Below, in pieces: positions 9,116 through 17,557 of a stretch of 64,000 nucleotides of DNA; positions within the stretch are counted from its first letter, which is position 1, and each line of letters begins with the position of its first letter. The notes under the pieces were generated by a model. It did no database searches. It worked only from the letters and a program-made list of their open reading frames with translations, and had not been told where the DNA came from. The position numbers were made by a program, and so were the translations under genes. Source of the stretch: Rhodocyclales bacterium (GTDB lineage Bacteria > Pseudomonadota > Gammaproteobacteria > Burkholderiales > Rhodocyclaceae); assembly GCA_028292485.1 (NCBI GenBank), contig JAQGMG010000035.1, forward strand, positions 33,186-97,185, written 5' to 3'.

Positions 9116-10152
9116 TGCGCAAAAACTTTGTGCAGAAACGCCACCGTTGCTTGCCCCGCCTTGTCGCGCGCGGCCTTGTTGCCCTGTACGGTTGCGCCCA
9201 GAGCGCTGCAGCTTTTGAGCGTCTGCGCATAGGCCTCGCCGGTGAGGCGCTGGTGGGTGTTCATGTCGAAGGCAGCAAGCGTGTCGATGTCCACTTCTAT
9301 GGGGCAACTCTCGATGGTGCGCTGGGCGCCACGCACTGGGATGCGGCGCTGATCGTCCTGGTCGAACTTGTGATAAGCACCGGGCAAAGCCACGAACACG
9401 ACCGGCACACCGGCGTCGGCTATGCTTTGTGAATAGTCGCGGCATGGGCCGATGGGTGTGTAATCGTCGGCATCGCCATGAAGCCAGAGCTGCGGTGCAG
9501 TTGTAAAAACACCCGGCTTGGCAATCAAGCGAAATGCGCCTGCGCAGCCACCGGAGTAAGCCTGGATGTGTGCGGCAAAACGCAGGCCATCAGGTTGTTG
9601 AGCAGAGGCGATGCGGTCGACCGCAGCACGCCATGAGGCAATGCCGCCGCGCGAAAAGCCCATCACCGCTATGCGTTTTGCATCAATGCGCGGATGTGAG
9701 GCGAGCAGGCGCAAAGCGGCGAACTCGTCGGCCACGTCCGCCGCGAAGGGTATCTGCGACTGGTCTTCGGCCGTGCTCTTGACGCCGCGCGGACCAAAAC
9801 GGTCAAGGGAGAAAACAGCAATGCCTTGCGCGTTGAGCAGCTTGGGCCAGTAGTCGAGCATGGCGTCATAGATGCCGCCGGAACCATGCATCAGCAACAC
9901 GACCGGCGTCTTGCCGGTACCTGGCGGCAGGAACAGATGACCGACGATGTTTACCGGCTCGCCTGATGCGCCGGGCCTCAACAAATCCGGCAGGGCTTTC
10001 GGTGTGCTGCTGGCAAATGCATACACGCCGTTGCCCGGGCCTTGCTTGAAATCCGACACGGGCTCTTGCGCCTGCGCAGCAGCGAACATGATTCCAGCGA
10101 GCGCAAGCATTACCCGGACAAGCGGGGAATCAGGAGAAAACCAGTTGTGCAT
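9112..10152 (-). CDS. Exported alpha/beta hydrolase (dienelactone hydrolase-like)
   Basis: Predicted 346-aa secreted serine hydrolase. The ATG at 10152 has GAAGGA six bases upstream and opens a signal peptide (MHNWFSP ... MLALAGIMFAAAQAQ). The fold signature is clear: VVLLMHGSGG oxyanion region, the nucleophile elbow VMGFSRGG with Ser, LWLHGDADDYTP with the acid residue, and GAYHKFD with the catalytic His. Four cysteines in the second half could form periplasmic disulfides. The substrate is unknown. It is upstream of, and overlaps by 4 bp, a gene for a membrane-anchored protein, so the two products probably work together at the envelope. Confidence 0.82.
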   Translation of the reverse strand: MHNWFSPDSPLVRVMLALAGIMFAAAQAQEPVSDFKQGPGNGVYAFASSTPKALPDLLRPGASGEPVNIVGHLFLPPGTGKTPVVLLMHGSGGIYDAMLDYWPKLLNAQGIAVFSLDRFGPRGVKSTAEDQSQIPFAADVADEFAALRLLASHPRIDAKRIAVMGFSRGGIASWRAAVDRIASAQQPDGLRFAAHIQAYSGGCAGAFRLIAKPGVFTTAPQLWLHGDADDYTPIGPCRDYSQSIADAGVPVVFVALPGAYHKFDQDDQRRIPVRGAQRTIESCPIEVDIDTLAAFDMNTHQRLTGEAYAQTLKSCSALGATVQGNKAARDKAGQATVAFLHKVFAQ

Positions 10153-10330
10153 GTGACGTCCTTCGGAGGTGATGAGGCGCGCGCTGATCGCAGTCGCAGG
10201 CTTGCTGCTCATGCAGCCTGGAGCGATTGAAACCCGCTACACGGGCCGCGCCACATCATAGCGCGGCGTCAGATAACGTGGATCAGCGGATGCGCCCGCG
10301 TTGTCACGTGACGACTTCCCTCTTTCAAAA

Positions 10331-10361
10331 GAAGACGGGCCGCATGATGCGGCCCGTTTTC
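10331..10361. terminator. Bidirectional hairpin terminator
   Basis: A 10-bp perfect stem (ACGGGCCGCA/TGCGGCCCGT) at 10335-10357 is followed by TTTT on the plus strand and by CTTCTTTT on the minus strand. It lies 22 bp after the stop of the PEP-CTERM gene, which is read leftward. Confidence 0.8.
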
Positions 10362-10378
10362 TAGACTCGAAGCTCGGA

Positions 10379-10957
10379 TTACTCAGAGATTTTGCGACGC
10401 CTCATTCCAACCAGCCCAGCGAGACCGAGTCCAAGCAAGGCGAGCGATGAGGGCTCAGGCACGGACTCGCCGAACACGGCGAGTTTGGCATCGAAGAGGC
10501 GGAAATCATTTGCACCGAAACCTTCCTCCGCAAACCAGAGGTTGAATTTTTCAGCAGAAAGTGCCGCCGTGAAGGTGTCGACCGAAGGGCCAAAAGTAAA
10601 GGTTTGCGATGTGAGTACATCGCCCACCTTGGTCAGTGCCGGCAGGTAGGTCGAAGAGCCGGGACGCGCGCGCCAGGATTCGAACGTGCCATTGGTTTGC
10701 GAGAAATTCAGGGTCACTTCGAAGTAGGCCACCGAGGCGTAATCGAAAGCACTGAAGTCGAACACGTCGGAGAAGCGACCGCTCGAATTGTCTTTGACGG
10801 TTACGTAATCGGCCGCGAGCGGGTCATTGCCCGAAGGATCGAGTTTGCCCACTGCCGAACCGTAGTCGTGGAAGACTTCACCCAGCAGTATTGGCGTTGC
10901 GCCAACGCTGGTCGACAGACCGGACAGTATGGTGAGCAGAGCACAGATCTTTTTCAT
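10379..10957 (-). CDS. PEP-CTERM sorting-signal protein
   Basis: Predicted 192-aa secreted protein. It has a signal peptide (MKKICALLTILSGLSTSVGA), a beta-rich middle with no enzyme motif, and a C-terminal PEP-CTERM tag: VPEPSSLALLGLGLAGL followed by RRRK. Such proteins are processed by an exosortase (EpsH/XrtA) and are often tied to exopolysaccharide production in Gram-negative biofilm formers. No exosortase or EPS gene lies in this window, so this is a stand-alone target. It has its own terminator. The body of the protein (AFDYASVAYFEVTLNFSQTN) resembles other PEP-CTERM cargo only in a general way. Confidence 0.88.
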   Translation of the reverse strand: MKKICALLTILSGLSTSVGATPILLGEVFHDYGSAVGKLDPSGNDPLAADYVTVKDNSSGRFSDVFDFSAFDYASVAYFEVTLNFSQTNGTFESWRARPGSSTYLPALTKVGDVLTSQTFTFGPSVDTFTAALSAEKFNLWFAEEGFGANDFRLFDAKLAVFGESVPEPSSLALLGLGLAGLVGMRRRKISE

Positions 10958-11158
10958 TTCGATATCCCGGCTTCATGCAAAGACATTCGCTCACGCAGGC
11001 GCGGGAGCGATGGGAGAAGTCTTACCTGTCGGGAAATGCCTGTCAGCCCGTATCGCGGCCGACATGCGTATTTGTTGGCGGTCGCCGGTTGATTACGTTC
11101 GCCGCATCAGAACGCCAGATGATTGCTTTTGGTCAGCCAACGAGTCGTGAACAGCCTC

Positions 11159-11701
11159 TTAGAGGACGACGGGCTGATCGGGGAGTTCGTTGGGATTGTC
11201 GGTGCCGGCAGGAAAATGCTGGCGCAGTTGCTGGCTGATCGCTTCGATGGCTTGCAGCAGACCCTGCTCGTAATCGCCGCGTTTGAAGCATGTGGCGGCG
11301 CCTGCAACGATGCTTTGCCACACGCTTTCGCCGACCACGGCGTGGATGCCACGGTCGGCAACGATTTCGAGCTGGTGCTCGGCCATCAGCACGTAGAGCA
11401 ATACGCCGGAGTTGCCGGCCGTATCCCACACACCCAGTTGCGAGAACAGCACCACGGCGCGAGCGCGCGATAGCGAGGGGCTCCCTGTCAGCGCTGACAC
11501 CGTGATTTGTCGCAACACATCCCAACCGAGTCCGCCTTCGATGACCAGACGCAGCTCACCGCTGTGGCCGGTTTCCGCTTTTGCTATGGCCTGCTCGATA
11601 CGCTGCAGGCCCTGCGCGGGGAAAGCCTTGCGCACTTCGCGATCAGCGCTCCACACATGGCTGAAAAGCCGACCGAAGCGATTGCGTCGAGATACGTTCA
11701 T
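11159..11701 (-). CDS. TPM-domain protein, cytosolic type
   Basis: Predicted 180-aa TPM (TLP18.3/Psb32/MOLO-1) domain protein, the third gene of a lemA-TPM-TPM group. It has no signal peptide. It begins FSHVWSADREVRKAFPAQGLQ, followed by the domain body IAKAETGHSGELRLVIEGGL, ARAVVLFSQLGVWDTAGNSG, VLLYVLMAEHQLEIVADRG and ESVWQSIVAGAATCFKRGDY. The start at 11701 follows the previous stop by 2 nt; a GTG two codons earlier is an alternative. Companions of this type are usual next to LemA and YgcG-like proteins in Betaproteobacteria. The biochemical role is unsettled. Confidence 0.85.
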   Translation of the reverse strand: MNVSRRNRFGRLFSHVWSADREVRKAFPAQGLQRIEQAIAKAETGHSGELRLVIEGGLGWDVLRQITVSALTGSPSLSRARAVVLFSQLGVWDTAGNSGVLLYVLMAEHQLEIVADRGIHAVVGESVWQSIVAGAATCFKRGDYEQGLLQAIEAISQQLRQHFPAGTDNPNELPDQPVVL

Positions 11702-11703
11702 TG

Positions 11704-12513
11704 TCACCAGCTCCCCGACGCGCCGCCGCCGCCAAAACCACCACCGCCGCCACCCGACCAGCCGCCCCCGCCACCCCCACCATCACCTCCACCACCACCC
11801 CAGCCGCCGCGCCCGCCGCTACGCAGGACGGAGTCGAGCAGGACGCCGGTAGCGAACCCGCCGAGACCATTTCCGCCACGTGATGCGTAGTAGCCACGGC
11901 GACCGCCACGTCGCAGAAATGCCAACAGGATGAATACGCCAAAGACGATGAAGGGCAACAAGCCGGACGCGCCAGCACCGCGGGCCGCATGGCCTTCTTC
12001 CGGCGGCGGCAGTGCTTCGCCAGCAATACTGCTGGCAATGCGCTCGACGCCCGCAGCGATGCCAGCGTAATACGCGCCACGTTTGAAATCCGGCTTGATG
12101 CTCTTTTCGATAATGCGCCTGGCGGTGACGTCAGGAATCGCGCCTTCCAAGCCACGACCGACTTCGATGCGAAGTTTGCGATCCTGCGTGGCGATGACCA
12201 GTATTACGCCGTCATCCACTTTCTTACGTCCGGCCTTCCATGCATCCGCGACGCGAATCGAATAGGCCGCGATTTCTTCGGGCTTGGTGGTGGGCAAGAG
12301 CAGTACAGCCACCTGGCTGCCGGATTGCTGCTCAATGGTGGTCAGGCGCGTCTCAAGCTGTGCGCGCTCTGCCGGCTGCAAGACATTGCTCAAATCGGTG
12401 ACGTAAGACTTGAAGGCAGGCACGGCAACGAGCCCGGCGCTGCTCTGCGCCAAGGCGTTGTCACAGAGCAGTGCGCACGTGCATAAGAGCGCGAAGAGAC
12501 GCACGATGCGCAT
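11704..12513 (-). CDS. TPM-domain membrane protein, YgcG family
   Basis: Predicted 269-aa protein with a signal peptide (MRIVRLFALLCTCALLCDNALAQ), a periplasmic TPM domain (VTDLSNVLQPAERAQLE, GSQVAVLLLPTT, DDGVILVIATQDRKLRIEVG, YYAGIAAGVERI), one transmembrane helix (LLPFIVFGVFILLAFL) and a cytoplasmic tail that is almost pure glycine with Ser and Trp (GGGGGDGGGGGGGW). This is the standard YgcG layout. It lies directly between lemA, whose TAA is followed at once by GTGATG, and the second TPM gene, so the three form an operon. The function of the family is poorly known; the genes are thought to act in envelope stress. Confidence 0.9.
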   Translation of the reverse strand: MRIVRLFALLCTCALLCDNALAQSSAGLVAVPAFKSYVTDLSNVLQPAERAQLETRLTTIEQQSGSQVAVLLLPTTKPEEIAAYSIRVADAWKAGRKKVDDGVILVIATQDRKLRIEVGRGLEGAIPDVTARRIIEKSIKPDFKRGAYYAGIAAGVERIASSIAGEALPPPEEGHAARGAGASGLLPFIVFGVFILLAFLRRGGRRGYYASRGGNGLGGFATGVLLDSVLRSGGRGGWGGGGGDGGGGGGGWSGGGGGGFGGGGASGSW

Positions 12514-12516
12514 CAC

Positions 12517-13158
12517 TTATCGGGGCGCGCTCGTATTGCCGCTGCCTCCGCTGTTGCCATTTCCGAAATCGACTTTGGGCGCATCGGAAATGGCTTTTTC
12601 GTCATCGACTGCGAAGCTCGGCTTGACCTTGTAGCCGAACATCTTGGCCATCAGATTCGTCGGGAAGCTGCGCACATTGACGTTGTAGGCCTGCACGGCA
12701 GCGATGAAGCGATTACGTGCGACGGTGACGCGATTCTCGGTGCCTTCGAGTTGTGCCTGCAGATCGCGAAAGCCCGCGTCGGCCTTGAGATTAGGATAGT
12801 TCTCGGTGACGACCAGCAAACGCGACAGCGCGCTCGACAACTCGCCCTGCGCCTTGCCGAATTTCTCGACCGCTTGCGGGTCGTCGAGCATCTCCGGCGT
12901 CATGTTGATACTGCCAACCTTGGCGCGCGCCTCGGTAACGCGCACCAGCACGTCACGCTCGTGCTCGGCATAACCCTTCACGACATTGACAAGATTCGGC
13001 ACGAGGTCGGCGCGGCGCTTGTACTGATTGAGCACTTCGGCCCACGACGCCTTCACGGCTTCGTCATCGCTCTGAATCTGGTTGTAGCCACAACCTGAAA
13101 GCAGGCTGACGATCAAGGCCAGCACGACGAAGAAAGAGAAGCTTTTTGCAGCACGCAT
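12517..13158 (-). CDS. lemA: LemA family lipoprotein
   Basis: Predicted 213-aa LemA protein. The ATG at 13158 follows an AGGAGG ribosome binding site. The signal region (FFVVLALIVSLLSGC) ends in a lipobox LSGC, so a lipidated N-terminus is likely. The family core follows: AEVLNQYKRRADLVPNLVNV, VKGYAEHERDVLVRVTEARA, SRLLVVTENYPNLKAD, FRDLQAQLEGTENRVTVARN and RFIAAVQAYNVNVRSFP. The domain is a helical bundle facing the periplasm in this topology. The C-terminus is a Gly/Asn/Ser tail. It is the first gene of the operon with two TPM proteins. Confidence 0.93.
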   Translation of the reverse strand: MRAAKSFSFFVVLALIVSLLSGCGYNQIQSDDEAVKASWAEVLNQYKRRADLVPNLVNVVKGYAEHERDVLVRVTEARAKVGSINMTPEMLDDPQAVEKFGKAQGELSSALSRLLVVTENYPNLKADAGFRDLQAQLEGTENRVTVARNRFIAAVQAYNVNVRSFPTNLMAKMFGYKVKPSFAVDDEKAISDAPKVDFGNGNSGGSGNTSAPR

Positions 13159-13315
13159 GAAAACCTCCTGGACTTGCGACAAACATCAGCGAGGCGCTGA
13201 TCGGGAATTGATTCAGGAGCAGCATGGGCGATGACGCAAACCGTGTCTGTTCGCTATCAACGCCCAGCGACTTCAAGACATCGTCATGCCGAAACGCCGG
13301 TATGCCATTCGGAAA

Positions 13316-13705
13316 TCAGCTCTTTACAAAGACTGTCACCAGCGGCTCGTCACCGACCTGGTGCGTGTAGTGGCCATGCAATTCCGGGTTGAAGGTTGCG
13401 CCCTCGGGCAAGGTGTCGGCCGAGTAGAAATGCTCGCCCGCGCCGAACTTGCGAGAGGTGCCATCGAGCAGGAAGATTTCCATGATGCCGGAGAGAATGA
13501 ACACCCACTGCGGCTTGCCGGTGCAGTGCGTCGGAGCGACGAAGCCGACGGGACTCTGACGCAACTGCACGCCGCTGGCAGGCAGGATGGCAGATAGCCG
13601 CGACTGGGGTGAGCCTTCGGTCAAGGCAATCTCCTCTTCGCGGAATTTCGCGCAGCCGTCACTATCGGTGAACAAAATCACTTGCTTGAAAGTCGGATTG
13701 GTCAT
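13316..13705 (-). CDS. Small cupin-domain protein
   Basis: Predicted 129-aa single-domain cupin. The ATG at 13705 (MTNPTFKQVI) follows GAGGAGAG. Cupin features are the conserved beta-strand pattern with PQWVFILSGIMEIFLLDGTS and FGAGEHFYSADTLPEG, followed by HGHYTHQVGDEPLVTVFV. The metal-binding His set is incomplete in motif 1, so enzymatic activity is uncertain. It is a single-gene unit, divergent from the yegD-like gene. Function is unknown. Confidence 0.8.
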   Translation of the reverse strand: MTNPTFKQVILFTDSDGCAKFREEEIALTEGSPQSRLSAILPASGVQLRQSPVGFVAPTHCTGKPQWVFILSGIMEIFLLDGTSRKFGAGEHFYSADTLPEGATFNPELHGHYTHQVGDEPLVTVFVKS

Positions 13706-13878
13706 GCAGCTCTCCTCGAAAAAGTGAAGGGTACCGCAAGTCCGCCGCGCATGTTCTGACGTGGCGCGAACCGCAGGCAATTGACCGCCGCCGTGCGTGC
13801 CCGTACCCTTCCCGACGCTTTGAGGCGCTTCCTTCTGGAATACGCCTCAATGCGTCTTCAACACTTCTACTGGCATTC

Positions 13879-15156
13879 ATGAGTATTTCTGCCTGCGGCA
13901 TCGATTTCGGCACCTCCAATTCCACTGCAGCCATTTGTAGCGACGGCGGCGGTACGCCCGGCACTGCCAGCAACGTGAGCCTGTTGGCGCTCGAAGACGG
14001 CAGGACAACGCTGCCCTCCGCCGTCTTCTTCAATCTCGATGAAGATTCGCTGGCATTTGGTCGCGCCGCGCTGCACGAGTACCTCGAAGGTTACGACGGC
14101 CGCCTGATGCGCTCGCTCAAGAGCCTGCTCGGCAGTGGCCTGATGGACGCGGGCACGGAAGTGGGCGGGCGTCACCTGTCGTTCCGCAACCTGATCGGCT
14201 GCTTCATCGGCGAAATAAGAAAGCGCGCACAGCAACAGGCCGGGCGCACTTTCGATGCGGTGGTCGTCGGCCGGCCGGTGCGCTTCGTCGATGACGATGA
14301 CATTGCCGACAAGCTGGCGCAGGATACGCTGGAGCAAATCGTCAGCGGCCTCGGCTTTCGCGAAGTGAGCTTCCAGTTCGAGCCGATCGCTGCGGCGCAT
14401 ACCTATGAGCAGACCATCGCGCGCGAAGAACTGGTGCTGGTGGTGGACATCGGTGGCGGCACGTCGGATTTCTCGCTGGTACGCCTCTCACCCGAGCGTC
14501 GCCGCGCGGCTGACCGGAGCGCCGACCTGCTCGGCAATAGCGGTGTACATATCGGCGGCACCGATCTCGACAAGCAGTTGTCGCTGTCCGGCGTGATGCC
14601 CGAACTGGGGCTTGGCATGTCGCTCAAGAGCGGCGCGACCTTCCCCAACAGCGCGTTCTTCCAGCTCGCCACCTGGCACACGATCAACCTGGTCTACACC
14701 CGCAAGGCATGGCGCAATTTCCAGGACATCGCGCCAAACATAGCCGACCGACGCCGCTTCGACCGCTTGCTGAACCTTGTGCAGAAGCAGGCCGGCCATC
14801 GCCTTGCCATGCGCGTGGAAGCTGCGAAGATCGAGCTGTCGTCGACCGCCGTCAGTACGCTCATGCTCGATGAAGCCGAAGCGGATCTGCGCATTGCACT
14901 AAGCCGGCAAGACTTCGAGCAGGCCATTGCCGGCGAGATTGCACGTGTCTGCGACGCAGCGCAGATCTGCCTGCGCCAGGCAGGCGTTGCCACCGAGGCA
15001 ATCGACACCCTGTTCTTCACCGGCGGCTCATCGGCAGTGCCGGCATTGCGTGAAGCCCTGGCGCAACGCTTCCCGGTCGCGCGGGCGGTCGAAGGCGATC
15101 TGTACGGCAGCGTCGGTTGCGGACTGGGGGTGGTCGCCCAGCAGCGTTATGGCTAG
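13879..15156 (+). CDS. yegD: Hsp70-like ATPase, YegD family
   Basis: Predicted 425-aa actin/Hsp70-fold protein that lacks the substrate-binding domain of DnaK, as is typical for YegD. It shows the phosphate-1 motif at the start (CGIDFGTSNST), the phosphate-2 motif LVVDIGGGTSDFSLVR in the middle, and the adenosine motif TLFFTGGSSAVPALREAL near the end. The segment VVVGRPVRF and the FEPIAAAHTYEQ region also match DnaK-type ATPases. The client and partner are unknown. The ATG at 13879 sits just before the conserved core. It stands alone, 136 bp before the HDOD gene. Confidence 0.9.
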   Translation: MSISACGIDFGTSNSTAAICSDGGGTPGTASNVSLLALEDGRTTLPSAVFFNLDEDSLAFGRAALHEYLEGYDGRLMRSLKSLLGSGLMDAGTEVGGRHLSFRNLIGCFIGEIRKRAQQQAGRTFDAVVVGRPVRFVDDDDIADKLAQDTLEQIVSGLGFREVSFQFEPIAAAHTYEQTIAREELVLVVDIGGGTSDFSLVRLSPERRRAADRSADLLGNSGVHIGGTDLDKQLSLSGVMPELGLGMSLKSGATFPNSAFFQLATWHTINLVYTRKAWRNFQDIAPNIADRRRFDRLLNLVQKQAGHRLAMRVEAAKIELSSTAVSTLMLDEAEADLRIALSRQDFEQAIAGEIARVCDAAQICLRQAGVATEAIDTLFFTGGSSAVPALREALAQRFPVARAVEGDLYGSVGCGLGVVAQQRYG

Positions 15157-15292
15157 CCGAGTTGAAGACAAGGCGCGCGGCAGTTCCCTGCCTGCTGCGA
15201 ACACGGCCCTAGGGCTTGCCCTCGTAAAGTCCTGCAATACAGCGCCGTAATACGACTGACCGACTGACCTGTCCCTTACCGGGAGCGCCCGC

Positions 15293-16117
15293 ATGACGCC
15301 ACTTGAAAAACTGTTCGCCAACCTGCCCAAGCTGCCCAGCATTCCGCGCATCGTGCAGGACCTGATCGCCTCCCTGTGCAAGGAGGACGTGGACATCGGC
15401 TCGCTCGTCGCTCAGGTCAAGCAGGATCAATCCCTGTCGGCACGCGTGCTGGCAATGGCCAACTCCAGCCAGTACGGTGTCAGCAAGAAGATCGGCGCCA
15501 TCGATCAGGCCGTCACGCTGATCGGCCTGAGCTCCTTGCGCTCGCTGGTGATCGCATCCGGCATGTCGCGCACCTTCAACAAGGTCGAAGGCGTGGACAT
15601 GAAAACCTTCTGGCGCCACGGCCTGGTCACCGCCGGCGTGGCGCGGGTGTTCGGCAAGCGCGAAGGCGTCAATGCGGAATTCGCCTATACCGCCGGGCTG
15701 ATGTATCAGATCGGCGAGCTCGTCATTCATCTCGCCTACCCTGCCGCTTCCAGGCAATTTGCGCGCGAGACCGGTCCGAAAGGCGAAGGCCTGCTGATGG
15801 TCGAGCGCTCGCTCACCGAAACCGATCATTGCGAGGTAGGCGCCGAAATGGCGTTGCGCTGGAATTTTCCGGTGGAAATCCAGAATGCCTTGCGCTGGTA
15901 CGTCAAACCGCTGGCACCCGAAGCCGGGCTGCTCGCTGCCGTGGTGAATATTTCCGGCCATGTCGCGCACGGCCTCGAAATCGGCCAGACACCCGAGGAA
16001 GTGACCGATTCGCTCGACACCACCGTACTGGCCCGTCTGTCGATGGAACGCCCCGACGCAATCTGGCGCGTCGAAGCCTGCAAGGACCTGCCTGCGGCTT
16101 CGGATCAGTTCTTGTAA
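15293..16117 (+). CDS. HDOD-domain signalling protein
   Basis: Predicted 274-aa protein made almost entirely of an HDOD domain, a relative of HD phosphohydrolases that has lost the metal-binding residues. Typical segments are LPKLPSIPRIVQDLI at the N-terminus, IGSLVAQVKQDQSLSARVLA, MANSSQYGVSKKIGAIDQAV and TLIGLSSLRSLVIAS. In Betaproteobacteria such proteins commonly help to control motility, virulence or biofilm. No output domain is fused here. It is followed by a strong 30-bp inverted repeat and faces the convergent transglutaminase-like gene. Confidence 0.9.
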   Translation: MTPLEKLFANLPKLPSIPRIVQDLIASLCKEDVDIGSLVAQVKQDQSLSARVLAMANSSQYGVSKKIGAIDQAVTLIGLSSLRSLVIASGMSRTFNKVEGVDMKTFWRHGLVTAGVARVFGKREGVNAEFAYTAGLMYQIGELVIHLAYPAASRQFARETGPKGEGLLMVERSLTETDHCEVGAEMALRWNFPVEIQNALRWYVKPLAPEAGLLAAVVNISGHVAHGLEIGQTPEEVTDSLDTTVLARLSMERPDAIWRVEACKDLPAASDQFL

Positions 16118-16143
16118 AACAACTCTCGCAGCACCTCCAAGCC

Positions 16144-16228
16144 CGTCATTCCCGCGAAAGCCGGAATCCACTTCTACGTGATGCGCATCCGTGCCACAAA
16201 GTGGATTCCGGCTTTCGCGGGAATGACG
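16144..16228. repeat. Perfect 30-bp inverted repeat, dRS3-like
   Basis: The left arm at 16144-16173 begins CGTCATTCCCGCGAAAGCCG and the right arm at 16199-16228 is its exact reverse complement, with a 25-nt spacer. The core ATTCCCGC...GCGGGAAT is the widely dispersed repeat type of Betaproteobacteria, including the Neisseria dRS3 element. It lies between two convergent genes and can act as a strong transcript-ending hairpin. A shorter relative is at 22130-22154. Confidence 0.85.
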
Positions 16229-16267
16229 GAATTATTTTATTGCACGTGCGAAACGCATTCAAACGCT

Positions 16268-17149
16268 TCAGAACACCAGCAAATAACCCGCATCGGTCGA
16301 CAACGCTTCGCTGCGATGGCGCGGCATTTCAAAACCTCGCACCGGATCGTTGACGGCTTCGATCTGCACCAGGGGCGCGAACGATTTCAAGCCACCGAAG
16401 ATCGTGGCGAATGACACGTCAGCCGCATCGCGGCCCGTGCCGAAGCGCACAAATCCCATTGGAATAGCGGTGCCCGAAGCATCGAAGAGATACCAGCGAT
16501 TGCTCAGGAACACTTCGACATAGGCATGAAAATCGGTCGGGCCGAGTGCCGGATCGGCACCATAGTCGATGCCGGTGGCAAAGCGCGCCGGTATGTTGAC
16601 TGCACGGCACAGGGCGATCATCAGGTGCGCGAAATCGCGGCACACCCCGGCGCTGCTGGTGACGCTATCCACCGCCGAGGTGCTCGGATTGGAGCTGCCG
16701 GATGTGAAGCTGACGCGACTCTGCACCCAGCGCTGAATGGCTACGACACGTGCATAACCTTGCGGCAAACTTCCGAACTCGCGCATCGCCAGCGAATTGA
16801 GCTCATCGGACTCGCAATAGCGGCTCGGATAAAGATAGGGCAACACCTCGTGCGGCAACTGGTAGATCGGCATCTCGCTCAGGCTGCCAGGCGCATCGAC
16901 GTAGTGTGCAATGTCGACGGTGGCCTCATACCTCACCGTAAGCGGGCCGGCATTGGCGCGCAGGCGGATGAAACGATTGCCTTGCGCAGGGTCGGTGTGC
17001 ACAGCCGTCGGGATAGGCTGGCTGATGACGAGGCGTTCATCGACGATGGTCTGACAGCGGGTGTGAGCGGCCTGGATATTGAAAATGAAATCGCAGGGCC
17101 ACTCGTCGATCTCGTAACCGAGTTGCAGGGAAAAATGTAACCTGACCAT
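16268..17149 (-). CDS. Transglutaminase-like cysteine protease/amidase family protein
   Basis: Predicted 293-aa protein with the two-part layout of bacterial transglutaminase-like enzymes. An N-terminal beta domain (MVRLHFSLQLGYEID) is followed by a core with the triad: Cys in SSAGVCRDFAHLMIALCRA, His in PTDFHAYVEVFL and Asp in WYLFDASG. Such proteins probably cleave or modify peptide bonds, but substrates are rarely known. No signal peptide is seen, so a cytoplasmic place is likely. It is read towards the convergent HDOD gene and is flanked on that side by the 30-bp inverted repeat. Confidence 0.88.
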   Translation of the reverse strand: MVRLHFSLQLGYEIDEWPCDFIFNIQAAHTRCQTIVDERLVISQPIPTAVHTDPAQGNRFIRLRANAGPLTVRYEATVDIAHYVDAPGSLSEMPIYQLPHEVLPYLYPSRYCESDELNSLAMREFGSLPQGYARVVAIQRWVQSRVSFTSGSSNPSTSAVDSVTSSAGVCRDFAHLMIALCRAVNIPARFATGIDYGADPALGPTDFHAYVEVFLSNRWYLFDASGTAIPMGFVRFGTGRDAADVSFATIFGGLKSFAPLVQIEAVNDPVRGFEMPRHRSEALSTDAGYLLVF

Positions 17150-17557
17150 GGCTTACCTCTCTCGCTCCCTCGTTGGAGCGCAGTCAGGATGATTGCAGCG
17201 CAGTGCGATCACGCACCGAACGCTATTTGTGCAGCGCACCGCGACACTTTAACAGCTTGGGCTGCGGCGTTTGGTTCCTGCCGAACAAGCGGCGTGCTGC
17301 CACGCAAATCGTTCAGGCGAAGTTCTGGCACGTTTGTGTAACGCTGTTGGCAACGCTCTTGCCAAACTTCCGCCTGTCACCGCGCGGCGCGCGTGCAGAG
17401 GCACGACTTCCGACGCTTATGTGGCGCAGGCATACTGCAGCCTTGGTCCTCACATCCGGCCTGTTTCTGCATGCGTTCTTGTCGCCATTTCTTCTCTATC
17501 CACGTGCTCCCGCATCTACTCCCGCGTTTATCAAATCTACGGGCCGCATGTTTCCAT
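17150..17557. other. 408-bp gap with no gene recognised
   Basis: Between the divergent transglutaminase-like and DUF1615 genes I see no supported gene or RNA. It holds a small hairpin (TTGGCAACGCTCTTGCCAA, 17347-17365). The DUF1615 frame is open back to 17393, but that extension does not read like a signal peptide or a known domain. Promoters for both genes are expected here. Confidence 0.5.

Noticed and set aside
17320..17345. Sigma-54 promoter (CTGGCACGTTTGTGT)
   Set aside because: TGGCAC is right for the -24 element, but the -12 position reads TGTA instead of TTGC(A/T), so the GC dinucleotide is missing.
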